Below are positions 15,644-23,802 of a stretch of 64,000 nucleotides of DNA, piece by piece. Made by a program: the position numbers and the translations under genes. The stretch comes from JBCBSK01 sp965250105. Lineage in GTDB: Bacteria; Pseudomonadota; Alphaproteobacteria; Rhizobiales; Tepidamorphaceae. Every line of letters starts with the position of its first letter. Positions within the stretch are counted from its first letter, which is position 1. Where the stretch lies: assembly GCA_965250105.1 (NCBI GenBank), contig OZ252290.1:806001-870000 (forward strand), written 5' to 3'. Under the pieces are notes generated by a model. The model worked only from the letters and a program-made list of their open reading frames with translations, did not search any database and was not told where the DNA came from.

Positions 15644-17053
15644 ATGTCACGGATCGACCCCGTTCTCGCCGCCATCGACAAAGACCTCGACGCCAGCGTG
15701 GCGCGGCTGTTCGACCTGTTGCGCATCCCGTCCATTTCGACCGACCCCGCCTATACCGACGACTGCGTGCGCGCCGCCGACTGGCTGGTCGATGACCTGC
15801 GCGGGTTTGGCTTCGACGCCTCGCGCCGCGACACGGCGGGAAAGCCCATGGTCGTGGCCCATGGCGGAGCGAAGACGACGGAAAACGCGCGGGATCGCGG
15901 CCCGCGCGTCCTGTTCTACGGTCACTACGACGTGCAGCCCGCCGACCCGCTGGACCTCTGGGAGAGCGGACCGTTCGAGCCCCAACTCAAGGACGGGCCG
16001 GACGGCAAGATCCTGGTGGCGCGCGGGGCGTCCGACGACAAGGGACAGTTGATGACCTTCGTCGAGGCCTGCCGCGCCATCGTCGCGACCCATGGCGCGC
16101 TGCCGGTGCCGGTGACGATCCTGTTCGAGGGCGAGGAGGAATCCGGCTCGCCGAGCCTCGCCCCCTTCCTCGACGCCCATCGCGACGAATTGACGGCCGA
16201 TGTCGCCATGGTCTGCGACACCGGCATGTGGGACCCGTCGACGCCGGCGATCACCACCACCCTGCGCGGTCTCGCCCATGACGAGGTGACCGTCGAGGTC
16301 GCCAATCGCGATCTGCATTCGGGCATGTATGGCGGTTCGGCGAACAATCCGATCCGCATTCTGTCGCGCGTCATCGCCGCCCTGCACGACGATCAGGGCC
16401 GGATCGCGATCCCCGGCTTCTATAACGGGGTCGCGGAGCTCGATCCCGCGATCCGTGCGCAGTGGGACGGACTCGGCTTCGACGAAAGTGCGTTTCTCGG
16501 CGAGATCGGCCTTGAAACCCCCTTCGGCGAACGGGACCGCTCCGGCCTCGAACGGCTATGGGCGCGTCCCACGGCAGAAGCCAATGGCATCATAGGCGGC
16601 TATACCGGCGTCGGCACGAAGACGGTGATCCCGTCCAAGGCCTCGGCCAAGTTCACCTTCCGCCTCGTTGGCAAGCAGGATCCGGATGCGGTGATCCGCC
16701 ATTTCCGCGCCTTCGTCCGCGACCTCGTGCCGGCCGACTGCAGGCTGCATTTCGATGGCGACGGCGGCGGCAGCCCGGCGCTCGAGCTGCCGCTCGACAG
16801 CCCGTTCCTGGCGCCAGCGCGTCAGGCCATCGGCGAGGAATGGGGCACGGACGCGGTGCTGGTCGGGTCCGGCGGCTCGATCCCCATCGTCGGCGATTTC
16901 AAGCGCAAGCTCGGCATGGACAGCCTGTTGATCGGCTTCGCGCTCGACGACGACCGGATCCACTCGCCGAACGAGAAATACAATCTCAAGAGCTTCCATT
17001 CGGGCATCCGCACCTGGGCACGGCTCTTGATGAAGCTCGGCGACCAGGGTTAG
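15644..17053 (+). CDS. M20 family dipeptidase/carboxypeptidase
   Basis: A 469-residue zinc peptidase of the M20 family (dipeptidase subgroup that includes carnosinase-like enzymes). Visible are the first metal ligand in RVLFYGHYDVQPADP, the bridging Asp and general-base region GASDDKGQLM, the catalytic Glu pair in FEGEEESGSPSL, CDTGMW, and the dimerisation-domain HSGMYGGSANNP, with a final HSPNEKYNLKSFHSGI supplying the last histidine ligand. No signal peptide, so cytoplasmic. ATG 15644 has AAGGA 7 bases upstream; an in-frame ATG 10 codons earlier is less likely. Natural substrate unknown. Confidence 0.93.
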   Translation: MSRIDPVLAAIDKDLDASVARLFDLLRIPSISTDPAYTDDCVRAADWLVDDLRGFGFDASRRDTAGKPMVVAHGGAKTTENARDRGPRVLFYGHYDVQPADPLDLWESGPFEPQLKDGPDGKILVARGASDDKGQLMTFVEACRAIVATHGALPVPVTILFEGEEESGSPSLAPFLDAHRDELTADVAMVCDTGMWDPSTPAITTTLRGLAHDEVTVEVANRDLHSGMYGGSANNPIRILSRVIAALHDDQGRIAIPGFYNGVAELDPAIRAQWDGLGFDESAFLGEIGLETPFGERDRSGLERLWARPTAEANGIIGGYTGVGTKTVIPSKASAKFTFRLVGKQDPDAVIRHFRAFVRDLVPADCRLHFDGDGGGSPALELPLDSPFLAPARQAIGEEWGTDAVLVGSGGSIPIVGDFKRKLGMDSLLIGFALDDDRIHSPNEKYNLKSFHSGIRTWARLLMKLGDQG

Positions 17054-17101
17054 CGACCGGATCGACGACCCAAGCCCCTCGATGTCACCGGCAGCGGCGG
17101 G

Positions 17102-17124
17102 ATTACCGGGCTTGTCCCGGTAAT
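17102..17124. repeat. Dispersed palindrome, core CCGGGACAAGCCCGG (copy 1)
   Basis: ATTACCGGG (17102-17110) and CCCGGTAAT (17116-17124) form a perfect 9-base stem around CTTGT; TGACG follows. It lies between the convergent dipeptidase and amidohydrolase genes, where it could also serve as a bidirectional terminator. A second copy of the same core is at 57532-57548. Confidence 0.55.
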
Positions 17125-17150
17125 GACGTCAGCGTCGAGATTGAACCGGC

Positions 17151-18821
17151 TCAGCCACGTTCATAGGTGACGCGGCCACCGCACAAGGTCAGCGCCGGGC
17201 GCACGGCGGGGATGTCCTCGGCCGCCGTCGCATCGAGATCGCCCGACATCACCACGACATCGGCGAAATAGCCTGGCGTCAGGCGCCCCTTTCGGTCTTC
17301 CATGAATTCGGTATAGGCGCCGTCGGCCGTATAGCCGGCGATCAGTTCGTCGAGCGTCAGGCTCTGGTCTGGTTCGTCGCCCCAGGGCGCGCGGCGCATG
17401 CCGCAGGAGATACCGAGAAACGGGTCGACCGGCGAGACCGGCCAGTCCGAGGCGAAGGCGAAGCGGGCGCCCGCCTCGCGCAAGGTCCGCCAGGCATAGG
17501 AATAGGGCCAGCGCTGGCGACCGATCCGCGTCACGGTCGGTTCGGCGGGAAAATCGAGCCCCGGCGCATGCGGCGGCTGCATGGAACAGACCACCCCCAT
17601 CTCGGCGAAGCGGGGGATGTCATCGGGATGCACCACCTCGATATGCTCGATGCGGTGGCGGCTGTCACGCGGCCCGTTGGCCCGCCGCGCCGCCTCGTAG
17701 CCGTTTAGTACCATGCGCACCGCCCCGTCGCCGATGGCGTGAACGGCGATCTGCAGCCCGCGCCGGTCGGCCTCCGTGGCGATCTCGTCGAAGGCGGCCT
17801 GGGTGAACAGCGGCTCGCAGTTGTGGTCGGGATCATCGCCGTAACCATCGACCATGACGGCGGTGCCGCTGTCGAGAACGCCGTCCATGAAGAGTTTCAC
17901 GCGGCCGCATTTCAGCCAGTCCGACGCATAAGTCGCGGTCATCTCGGAGGCCGTGTCGAGCACGTCGAGGGTCATGAAATTCTTGTAGTGGAACGGGATC
18001 TGCACCCGGCAGATCAGATCGCCCTCCGCCTCGATCTCGGCGAGCAGGGAGAGTTGATAGGGATTGCCGTCCATATTGTGGATCGAGGTGATGCCGTTTT
18101 CGGCGCAATGGGCGAGCCCCTCGCGCAGGATGGCCTTGTCGGTCTCGCGTTCGGCGGGCGTCGCCGGCGGTTCGGGATCGCCGCCCGTCGTCAGGCCGAG
18201 GCGCTCGCGGCCGCCAGTCGTGGCCAGGCCCGCCACCGGGCCGATGGCCTCGCTTTCGCGCAATTCGCCCGCCGCCAGGCCGTCATCGCCCATGACGATC
18301 TCATTGCCGACGCCGAGCGCCTTGCCGTGCAGAATACCGGCGCGTTCGAGCGCCACCGTATTAGCCCAGCCTGTGTGATAGTCCGGCGCCATCAGCAGAA
18401 GCGGCCGGTCCGGCAGCAGCCGGTCGAGATCGTGGCGCGTGATCGTCGCCTCGGGATTGAGGATCGTGTAGTCGGCACCATTGCCGACGACGAGCCCATC
18501 CCCCGGACGGTGCGCGACATGGGCGTCGACGGCCGCCTTCAGCGCTTCGAAACCCTGGACATGGGCGAGTTGCAGATTCTTGGCGTCGGCGGCACCGGGG
18601 AAAAGATGCATATGCGCTTCGACGATGCCGGGCAGCACGCTCGCGCCGGCCGCGTCGACGACCCGCGTCTCCGGGCCGCGATGGAGCGCGATCTCGTCGG
18701 TCGTGCCGACCGCCAGGATACGGTCGCCCGCGACCGCCAGCGCCGTGGCGGTCGGGCGATCGGGGTCCATGGTCTTGAGCTTGCCATTGAGGATGACGAG
18801 ATCGGCGGTCGGATGGGTCAT
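17151..18821 (-). CDS. Amidohydrolase (YtcJ-like, amidohydrolase 3 family)
   Basis: A 556-residue metal-dependent hydrolase. The N-terminal beta sandwich (ADLVILNGKLKTMDPDRPTA) leads to the first metal pair in PGIVEAHMHLFPGA; further ligands lie in IAVHAIGDGAV and RIEHIEVVHPDDI, with the last catalytic Asp in FASDWPVSPVDP. This matches the large amidohydrolase 3 group (YtcJ/exoenzyme-like) whose substrates are mostly unknown. No signal peptide is seen. The ATG at 18821 has a purine-rich GAGGCATCC upstream. It is convergent with the dipeptidase, with a palindromic repeat between them. Confidence 0.9.
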   Translation of the reverse strand: MTHPTADLVILNGKLKTMDPDRPTATALAVAGDRILAVGTTDEIALHRGPETRVVDAAGASVLPGIVEAHMHLFPGAADAKNLQLAHVQGFEALKAAVDAHVAHRPGDGLVVGNGADYTILNPEATITRHDLDRLLPDRPLLLMAPDYHTGWANTVALERAGILHGKALGVGNEIVMGDDGLAAGELRESEAIGPVAGLATTGGRERLGLTTGGDPEPPATPAERETDKAILREGLAHCAENGITSIHNMDGNPYQLSLLAEIEAEGDLICRVQIPFHYKNFMTLDVLDTASEMTATYASDWLKCGRVKLFMDGVLDSGTAVMVDGYGDDPDHNCEPLFTQAAFDEIATEADRRGLQIAVHAIGDGAVRMVLNGYEAARRANGPRDSRHRIEHIEVVHPDDIPRFAEMGVVCSMQPPHAPGLDFPAEPTVTRIGRQRWPYSYAWRTLREAGARFAFASDWPVSPVDPFLGISCGMRRAPWGDEPDQSLTLDELIAGYTADGAYTEFMEDRKGRLTPGYFADVVVMSGDLDATAAEDIPAVRPALTLCGGRVTYERG

Positions 18822-18906
18822 GGATGGATGCCTCAGTTGGACAAGAGCAATTGCAGCGACAATGGGAACCGGGTTCGCGTCTGGAATTGCGTAAAAACAA
18901 ATGGGT

Positions 18907-18948
18907 TAGAGCACGTCCAATGAAACGAAGCTAACTGGACGCGCGCTA
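18907..18948 (-). terminator. Stem-loop at the end of the cell-wall amidase gene (CTAG element, copy 2)
   Basis: TAGAGCACGTCCA (18907-18919) pairs with TGGACGCGCGCTA (18936-18948) with two mismatches around a 16-base loop. The amidase stop codon (18946-18948) is part of the arm. On the minus strand the stem is followed within a few bases by a T-rich ATTTGTTTTTA, so it can act as an intrinsic terminator. It shares its CTAG-GC border with the element at 15533-15568. Confidence 0.5.
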
Positions 18949-19707
18949 GGTGGCGGGGAAACGCTCGCCGCGCGGCAGCGCATCGAGCAGACGGTCCAGC
19001 GTGCGACAGGTCGACATATCGAAGATCCCGTCGATGCGTTCGGGTCGGAAGTGACGCTGAAACGCCCGGATCACCGTCGCGAACGCATCGTCGCCGAGAC
19101 CGTTCGGCTCGGTGCTATAGCCGTAACGGGCGAGCTTTCTTTGATAAGGAACAAGTCCGGGAGTTTGCCCGGGGCCGAAAACCGGCTCGGCGGGCCCCGC
19201 CGGTTCCGGCGGAACCCACAGTCCTATGCCGGCGTCGAAAAGCGCTTGCCAGGGAAACAATTCGCCCGGATCGCGCTTGCGGTCGGGCGCGATATCCGAA
19301 TGGGCGATCACGTTGCGCGGCGGAATGGCATGCCGGCTCAGAACATCTCGGCACAGCGCGATGACGGCCGCGATCTGGCGGTCCGGAAAGGGCCTATAGC
19401 CCCAATCATGGCCGGGATTGACGATCTCGACCCCGATCGAGCGGGAATTGATGTCGCTCTGGCCGCGCCAGGATCCCTTGCCCGCATGCCAGGCGCGGCG
19501 CGTCTCGTCGACCAGTCGGAAGACGCGGCCGTCCTCCTCGACGACATAATGCGACGAGACCCGGCTCTCCGGACTTGTCAGCCAGTCGCGGGCCAGGGCG
19601 CCACTTCGCATCCCGGTATAGTGCAGGAGCAGGATATCGAGAGGGCGGCCCTCGGCGCGCGCGTCCGCGTTCGGCGACGGCATGTCGGCGATATCCAGCC
19701 GGCTCAT
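18946..19707 (-). CDS. N-acetylmuramoyl-L-alanine amidase (AmiD-type)
   Basis: A 253-residue amidase_2 (type 2/PGRP-like) enzyme that cuts the lactyl-amide bond between muramic acid and the peptide. Zinc ligands are in DILLLHYTGM (His) and VIAHSDIAPDRKRDPGELF (His and catalytic Lys region); SRSIGVEIVNPGHDWGY is typical. A C-terminal ~65-residue segment (RYGYSTEPNGLGDDAFATVI) resembles a peptidoglycan-binding PG_binding_1 fold, as in E. coli AmiD. No clear signal peptide or lipobox is seen, so it may act on cytoplasmic recycled anhydro-muropeptides like AmpD. Its start codon overlaps the DjlA-like stop (ATGA), so they are translationally coupled. Confidence 0.92.
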   Translation of the reverse strand: MSRLDIADMPSPNADARAEGRPLDILLLHYTGMRSGALARDWLTSPESRVSSHYVVEEDGRVFRLVDETRRAWHAGKGSWRGQSDINSRSIGVEIVNPGHDWGYRPFPDRQIAAVIALCRDVLSRHAIPPRNVIAHSDIAPDRKRDPGELFPWQALFDAGIGLWVPPEPAGPAEPVFGPGQTPGLVPYQRKLARYGYSTEPNGLGDDAFATVIRAFQRHFRPERIDGIFDMSTCRTLDRLLDALPRGERFPAT

Positions 19708-20438
19708 TCGGCGGCGGGCCGTCTGTCGCCGGGCCGCGCCCGCTCGATCTCGGCATAGGCCTCGTTGATCGCCTGCAACCGTTCGGTGGCGATGCGGATC
19801 GCCTCTTCCGGCACGCCGCGCGCGATCATGCGGTCGGGATGGTGTTCGGCGACGAGCTTGCGATAGGCCCGGCGCACGTCGTCGAAGGGCGCATCCCGCG
19901 CAACCCCGAGCACGAGATAGGGATTGCGCGCACCGTCCTGCACATGGCGCGCCTTGATGCGCAGGAATTCGGCCGGCCCGAGGCCGAAAATATCGGCGAC
20001 CAGTTCGAGATAGGCCAGTTCGGCCTCGTGAATGGCGCCGTCGGCCTTGGCGATGTGGAACAGGCCGTCGAGCACGTCCTCGAACAGCGACGGCTCGTCC
20101 TTGAACAGGTCGCGGATCTGGCGCGCATAACCGTCGAAGCCCGCGACATCGTTCTTGGCCATGTCGAAGACGCGGTGGAGATTGTCGAGGTCTTCCTCGT
20201 CGACGTCGAGGATCTCGCGGAAGGCATCGGCTTCGGCCTGGGTGACGACGCCGTCGGCCTTGGCCATCTTGGCCGACAGGGCGACCAGGGCGATGGTGAA
20301 CGTGACACTGCGGCGCTGGTCACGGTCCGGCGCGAACCGGCCGAGAAAGCGCGCCCTGGCATCGGACAACAGCCGGGTGAGCGGCACGCCGAGAACCAGC
20401 GCCGCCGCGACGCCTGCGATGATGGCCGCGATCTGCAT
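19704..20438 (-). CDS. DjlA-like membrane-anchored DnaJ co-chaperone
   Basis: A 244-residue protein with an N-terminal membrane helix (MQIAAIIAGVAAALVLGVPL), a TerB-like helical domain in the middle (AKMAKADGVVTQAEADAFRE and GLFHIAKADGAIHEAELAYL, the two acidic repeats), and a C-terminal J domain with YRKLVAEHHPDRMIARG containing the HPD tripeptide that stimulates DnaK. This is the DjlA architecture. It acts on the cytoplasmic face of the inner membrane. It overlaps the cell-wall amidase gene by 4 bases (ATGA), a coupling often seen in alphaproteobacteria, suggesting an envelope-related role. Confidence 0.92.
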   Translation of the reverse strand: MQIAAIIAGVAAALVLGVPLTRLLSDARARFLGRFAPDRDQRRSVTFTIALVALSAKMAKADGVVTQAEADAFREILDVDEEDLDNLHRVFDMAKNDVAGFDGYARQIRDLFKDEPSLFEDVLDGLFHIAKADGAIHEAELAYLELVADIFGLGPAEFLRIKARHVQDGARNPYLVLGVARDAPFDDVRRAYRKLVAEHHPDRMIARGVPEEAIRIATERLQAINEAYAEIERARPGDRRPAAE

Positions 20439-20492
20439 GGCCGGACTCTACTCCGGTCCGCCGGCGAGACAAAGGGTTCGTATGGTCGCGCG

Positions 20493-21149
20493 TTACCTGC
20501 AATAGGCTTCGCGACGCTTTCTGAGATCGAAATGGAAGTGGCCGGCATGGGCGCGATCGTGATCGGGGCTGAGCACAGTCGTGAAGGTGTCGCAGGCGCC
20601 GTCGCGCACATCGCGAAGGAAAGCCCGTTCGTCGGCACGGCCGCGCCACCCACTCTTGAGCGAGATCTCGCGGCCGTCCTCGAGCGTGAAGGCGGAAATG
20701 TCGATCGCATTGGCGTAGCCGTGCTCGGACAGCGGCGCGCCGCGCCGATGGTTCATCGCGCGACAGGCATAGCTGGCCGCCACGGTCAGCGTGTCGACCT
20801 GCTGTCCGAAATGGCGCTCCGCCGCCGGCAGGACCGAGGTGCGCACCCAGGCCTCGACCGCCGGCACCATGGGGCAACGCAGGGTGGCTGGCGGATCGAG
20901 TTCGACCCGGCCGCGCGCCGCGCCGCTCATCTTGAAGGGTCGCTCGGCGCCGCAGACGCTCGGCCCGTCGAGCCGGGGTTGCTGGGTCAGGAAGGCGGTC
21001 GGCCGCACCATGCCCGACCGCAGACAGGCCAGTTCGTCCTGTTCGCGCCAGGGCGCGTCCTCGACAACGAATTCCTCGACGCCCGAACAGGCGGCGAGCG
21101 CGAGAAGCATCCCGAAAAGGGCGACACGGAGCGGGCGCATGCGGACCAT
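20493..21149 (-). CDS. Extensin-like family lipoprotein
   Basis: A 218-residue secreted protein. The signal peptide ends in a lipobox (ALAACSG, Cys ~21), so it is a lipoprotein. The mature part is the extensin-like C-terminal domain: LTVAASYACRAMNHRRGA, EHGYANAIDIS and HAGHFHFDLRKRREAYC. The His/Asp residues in HGYANAIDIS and HAGHFHFD resemble the metal site of M15/LAS-type D,D-peptidases, suggesting peptidoglycan processing, though activity is unproven. The perfect CtrA-like box 25-40 bases upstream hints at cell-cycle control. An in-frame ATG three codons downstream is an alternative start. Confidence 0.9.
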   Translation of the reverse strand: MVRMRPLRVALFGMLLALAACSGVEEFVVEDAPWREQDELACLRSGMVRPTAFLTQQPRLDGPSVCGAERPFKMSGAARGRVELDPPATLRCPMVPAVEAWVRTSVLPAAERHFGQQVDTLTVAASYACRAMNHRRGAPLSEHGYANAIDISAFTLEDGREISLKSGWRGRADERAFLRDVRDGACDTFTTVLSPDHDRAHAGHFHFDLRKRREAYCR

Positions 21150-21173
21150 GGCCGCCAGATTTAACCGGCCGGC

Positions 21174-21189
21174 TTAACGCCCTGTTAAC
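21174..21189. promoter_or_regulatory. Exact CtrA-type motif TTAA-N7-TTAAC
   Basis: TTAA (21174-21177), seven bases CGCCCTG, then TTAAC (21185-21189) matches the CtrA consensus without mismatch. A further TTTAACC lies just upstream at 21160. It is in the 145-base divergent region between the extensin-like lipoprotein (start 21149, minus) and the amidase (start 21295, plus). Direct control by CtrA is inference. Confidence 0.5.
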
Positions 21190-21294
21190 GCCCTGCCCTT
21201 TCGCCCGGCCTTCATCGGGTCTATCCAGTCCTGTTGCCCGCATCATCAGGCCGTCACCCGGCGGCCTGCCCGCCAGAACCCCTTGGAGATCTTC

Positions 21295-22569
21295 TTGGCC
21301 GACAGCCTCCACCAACCGGTATCCGCGCTAGAAGCCCGCGACGCGATCGCGCGCGGCGAGACCTCTCTCGCCGAGATCCGGGCAGACCTCGCCAAACGTA
21401 TCGCGACACACGAGCCGGACGTCCTAGCCTTTGCCTGCCTATCGCCCGCCACGCGCCCGCTGCCCGAGAGCGGTTCCCCGCCCGCCCCCCTGAGCGGGCT
21501 CAGCGTGGCGGTGAAGGACCTGTTCGACACCCATGACCTGCCGACCGAATATGGCTCGCCGATCTATCGCGGACATCGGCCGCCCGCCGATGCCAGCATC
21601 GTGACGCGGCTGCGCGCGCTCGGCGCCGATATCGCGGGCAAGTCGGTGACGACGGAATTCGCCTATTTCACGCCCGGCCCGACCGGCAATCCGCATGATA
21701 TCGGCCGCACGCCGGGCGGTTCGTCCTCCGGTTCGGCCGCCGCCGTGTCCGCGGGCTTCGTTCACGCGGCCCTCGGCACCCAGACGGCGGGCTCGATCAT
21801 CCGCCCGGCCGCCTATTGCGGGGTCGCCGGCTACAAGCCGAATTTCGGCCTGTTCCCGACCATGGGCGTCAAGACCTTCGCGGCTTCGCTCGATACGGTC
21901 GGCCTGTTCGCTAAATCCGTCGCCGATGTCGCCTTCGTCGCCGGCGGCCTCAGCGGCCGAAGGCTGGCCGTCGACCGGCCCTCGGAGACACCGCCCCGCG
22001 TCGGGCTCTACCGCACGCCCCATTGGAACGACGCGAGCGCCGACATGCAGGCGGCGATCGACACCGCCGCGCGGCGCGCGGAACGGGCCGGCGCCACGCT
22101 GGTCGATCTCGGCGATCCCGAGGAACTCGCGGCGGCCGATGACGCCCATGGCGTGATCTTCGCCGCCGAGGCGGCCGATGCGCTGGCCGACGAACACCGC
22201 CGTCACCGGGACCGCTTGAGCGCGATATTGCTGGACCTGCTCGATCGCGGCGCCGGCACGCGCGTGGACACGCTCGATGCGGCACGCGCCACGACCAAGG
22301 CGGCGCGGCTTCTCCTGGTCGATCTCTTCAAAACCGTCGATGTGATCCTGACGCCGAGCGCGCGCGGCGCCGCGCCGCGCGGGCTGTCGGCGACCGGCAC
22401 GCCGCAGTTCAACCGCCTCTGGACGCTGATGGGCGTGCCGTCGGTCAATGTGCCGGGCCTGACCGACATGTCGGGCCTGCCGCTCGGCGTTCAGATCGTC
22501 GGTCCGGCGGGGCAGGACGCGGCGACGCTCGTGCATGCGGACTGGCTGGAGCGGCTGATCGCGGGGTGA
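21295..22569 (+). CDS. Amidase signature family enzyme
   Basis: A 424-residue amidase of the Ser-cisSer-Lys class. The catalytic Lys is in LSVAVKDLFDTHDLP; the cis-Ser is in GRTPGGSSSGSAAAVSAGF and the nucleophile Ser in LGTQTAGSIIRPAAYCGVAG. Substrate is unknown (family members hydrolyse amides such as acetamide, indoleacetamide or ureidic compounds). Two TTG codons could start it: GGAG at 21285-21288 sits 6 bases before TTG 21295, which makes 21295 the better start than 21283. A strong terminator follows at 22603. Confidence 0.92.
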   Translation: MADSLHQPVSALEARDAIARGETSLAEIRADLAKRIATHEPDVLAFACLSPATRPLPESGSPPAPLSGLSVAVKDLFDTHDLPTEYGSPIYRGHRPPADASIVTRLRALGADIAGKSVTTEFAYFTPGPTGNPHDIGRTPGGSSSGSAAAVSAGFVHAALGTQTAGSIIRPAAYCGVAGYKPNFGLFPTMGVKTFAASLDTVGLFAKSVADVAFVAGGLSGRRLAVDRPSETPPRVGLYRTPHWNDASADMQAAIDTAARRAERAGATLVDLGDPEELAAADDAHGVIFAAEAADALADEHRRHRDRLSAILLDLLDRGAGTRVDTLDAARATTKAARLLLVDLFKTVDVILTPSARGAAPRGLSATGTPQFNRLWTLMGVPSVNVPGLTDMSGLPLGVQIVGPAGQDAATLVHADWLERLIAG

Positions 22570-22602
22570 GCCGAACCACAGGATGCAGACGCAGCAAAGG
22601 AA

Positions 22603-22636
22603 AAGGCCGGCGAGGTCTCGCCGGCCTTCTGGCTTT
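22603..22636. terminator. Bidirectional intrinsic terminator
   Basis: AAGGCCGGCGAG (22603-22614) and CTCGCCGGCCTT (22617-22628) make a perfect 12-base stem. On the plus strand it is followed by CTGGCTTTTTG; on the minus strand by TTCC after the stem's terminal T run. It lies between the convergent amidase and DUF2852 genes and should end both. Confidence 0.85.
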
Positions 22637-22680
22637 TTGTGGACCGCGCCATCGCGGCTCGCATGACCGCTATGGCGCGA

Positions 22681-23199
22681 TCAGCTTTCGCGGGACAGGT
22701 CGTCCCTCGTGTCGTCGTCGGCGCGCTTGGCCCGGTCACGCATGAAGCGGTCGAACTCCTCGCGGTCCTTGGCGAGCTTCAGATGCTCGAGGAATTCGGC
22801 GAATTCGCGCTCTTCCTCGATGAGCCGGCGACGCTCCTCTTCGAGCCGGTCCAGTTCGGCCTGCCGATACTGATCGAAGGCGAGATTGCCGGTCGAACGC
22901 GGCCGGTCGCGCCAGCCGCCGCCGGACGATCCCCAGTTCGACGGGCCACCGCTCCAGCCATTCGAGCGCATGTTGGACACGAAGCCCTTGAAGCGCTCGC
23001 GGTCCTGGCGCCTTTCGGCATGTCCACGGCACAAAAGATAGGCCAGGATGGCAAGGCCGATCGGCCAGAAGACGACGAAGCCGAGCACGAGCGCGACGAT
23101 TTCAAGCCCGCTCCACCCGCGTCGTTTTCCGCAGGCCCGGCCCTTGCCGCCAGCGGCCCGCTCCGATTCATAGCCGTTGTCGACGGCAAAAGCAGTCAT
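22681..23199 (-). CDS. DUF2852 domain-containing membrane protein
   Basis: A 172-residue protein with one central hydrophobic segment (IVALVLGFVVFWPIGLAILA, residues ~34-53), a Ser/Gly/Trp-rich linker, and a long charged coiled-coil C-terminus (RQAELDRLEEERRRLIEEER). The GWSGLEIVALVLGFVVFWP pattern and length match DUF2852, a family largely confined to Alphaproteobacteria with no assigned function. It stands alone, with a 600-base empty region upstream and a bidirectional terminator downstream. Confidence 0.9.
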   Translation of the reverse strand: MTAFAVDNGYESERAAGGKGRACGKRRGWSGLEIVALVLGFVVFWPIGLAILAYLLCRGHAERRQDRERFKGFVSNMRSNGWSGGPSNWGSSGGGWRDRPRSTGNLAFDQYRQAELDRLEEERRRLIEEEREFAEFLEHLKLAKDREEFDRFMRDRAKRADDDTRDDLSRES

Positions 23200-23802
23200 G
23201 CATATCCTCCTATGATCACCCGATATCGATGTCCGGCATCGCTGGCGCCGGGGCGAATGTTAATGTGAACAACATTTACATTGGCGATGCCGGCGCGGAT
23301 TTCAAGAAAAATCTGCAAGCGTGACGCGTTCTTTTCATCCGGCCCGCCGCCGCATGCCGTAGAGGCCGCCGTGCAAGGTCTGTTGCCAGCCCGTTCCGGC
23401 CACCGAACCAGCCATGTTGCAGTCGGCGTCGTCAGGTCGTGACGACCTGGCGGCCGGATACAAGCCGGGGGCATCAGCGATCCGGCACGTGCCAGCCATT
23501 GTCGGCGCGAAACGAGCCCAGCGCGACAACAGCCCGCACAAACAGGCCGGTGCGATCGGGGCAGGGCCCGTCCCGCCGTCGCGTCAGCGACGAAAAAACG
23601 TAAGAATGTGTAGATCACTTGCCCTCATTTTCAACGATGCCGGGGGCGATTTCGGACACCAACGCGGCTAAATGATACGCCGTCATGACGAACCAGAGCG
23701 GCGCATGGCCCGGGAACGGGCCATTGGGCGATAGCGACAACCGGACTTTCGGCGCGCGGGGCAAGCAGCGCCCGGCCAGAAACGGACAGGGGCAAGGGGT
23801 CT
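23200..23802. other. Gene-free region upstream of DUF2852 and the ClC gene
   Basis: No convincing gene. Seen here: AATGT-GAACA-ACATT (about 23262-23276), an AT-rich inverted repeat close to the DUF2852 start; a perfect 17-base palindrome CAGGTCGT-G-ACGACCTG (23433-23449); and a CGTCGC-GTCA-GCGACG hairpin followed by six A (around 23577-23598). Two open frames on the minus strand cover most of it but lack ribosome binding sites and protein-like composition. It may hold a small RNA or long promoter leaders. Confidence 0.45.
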
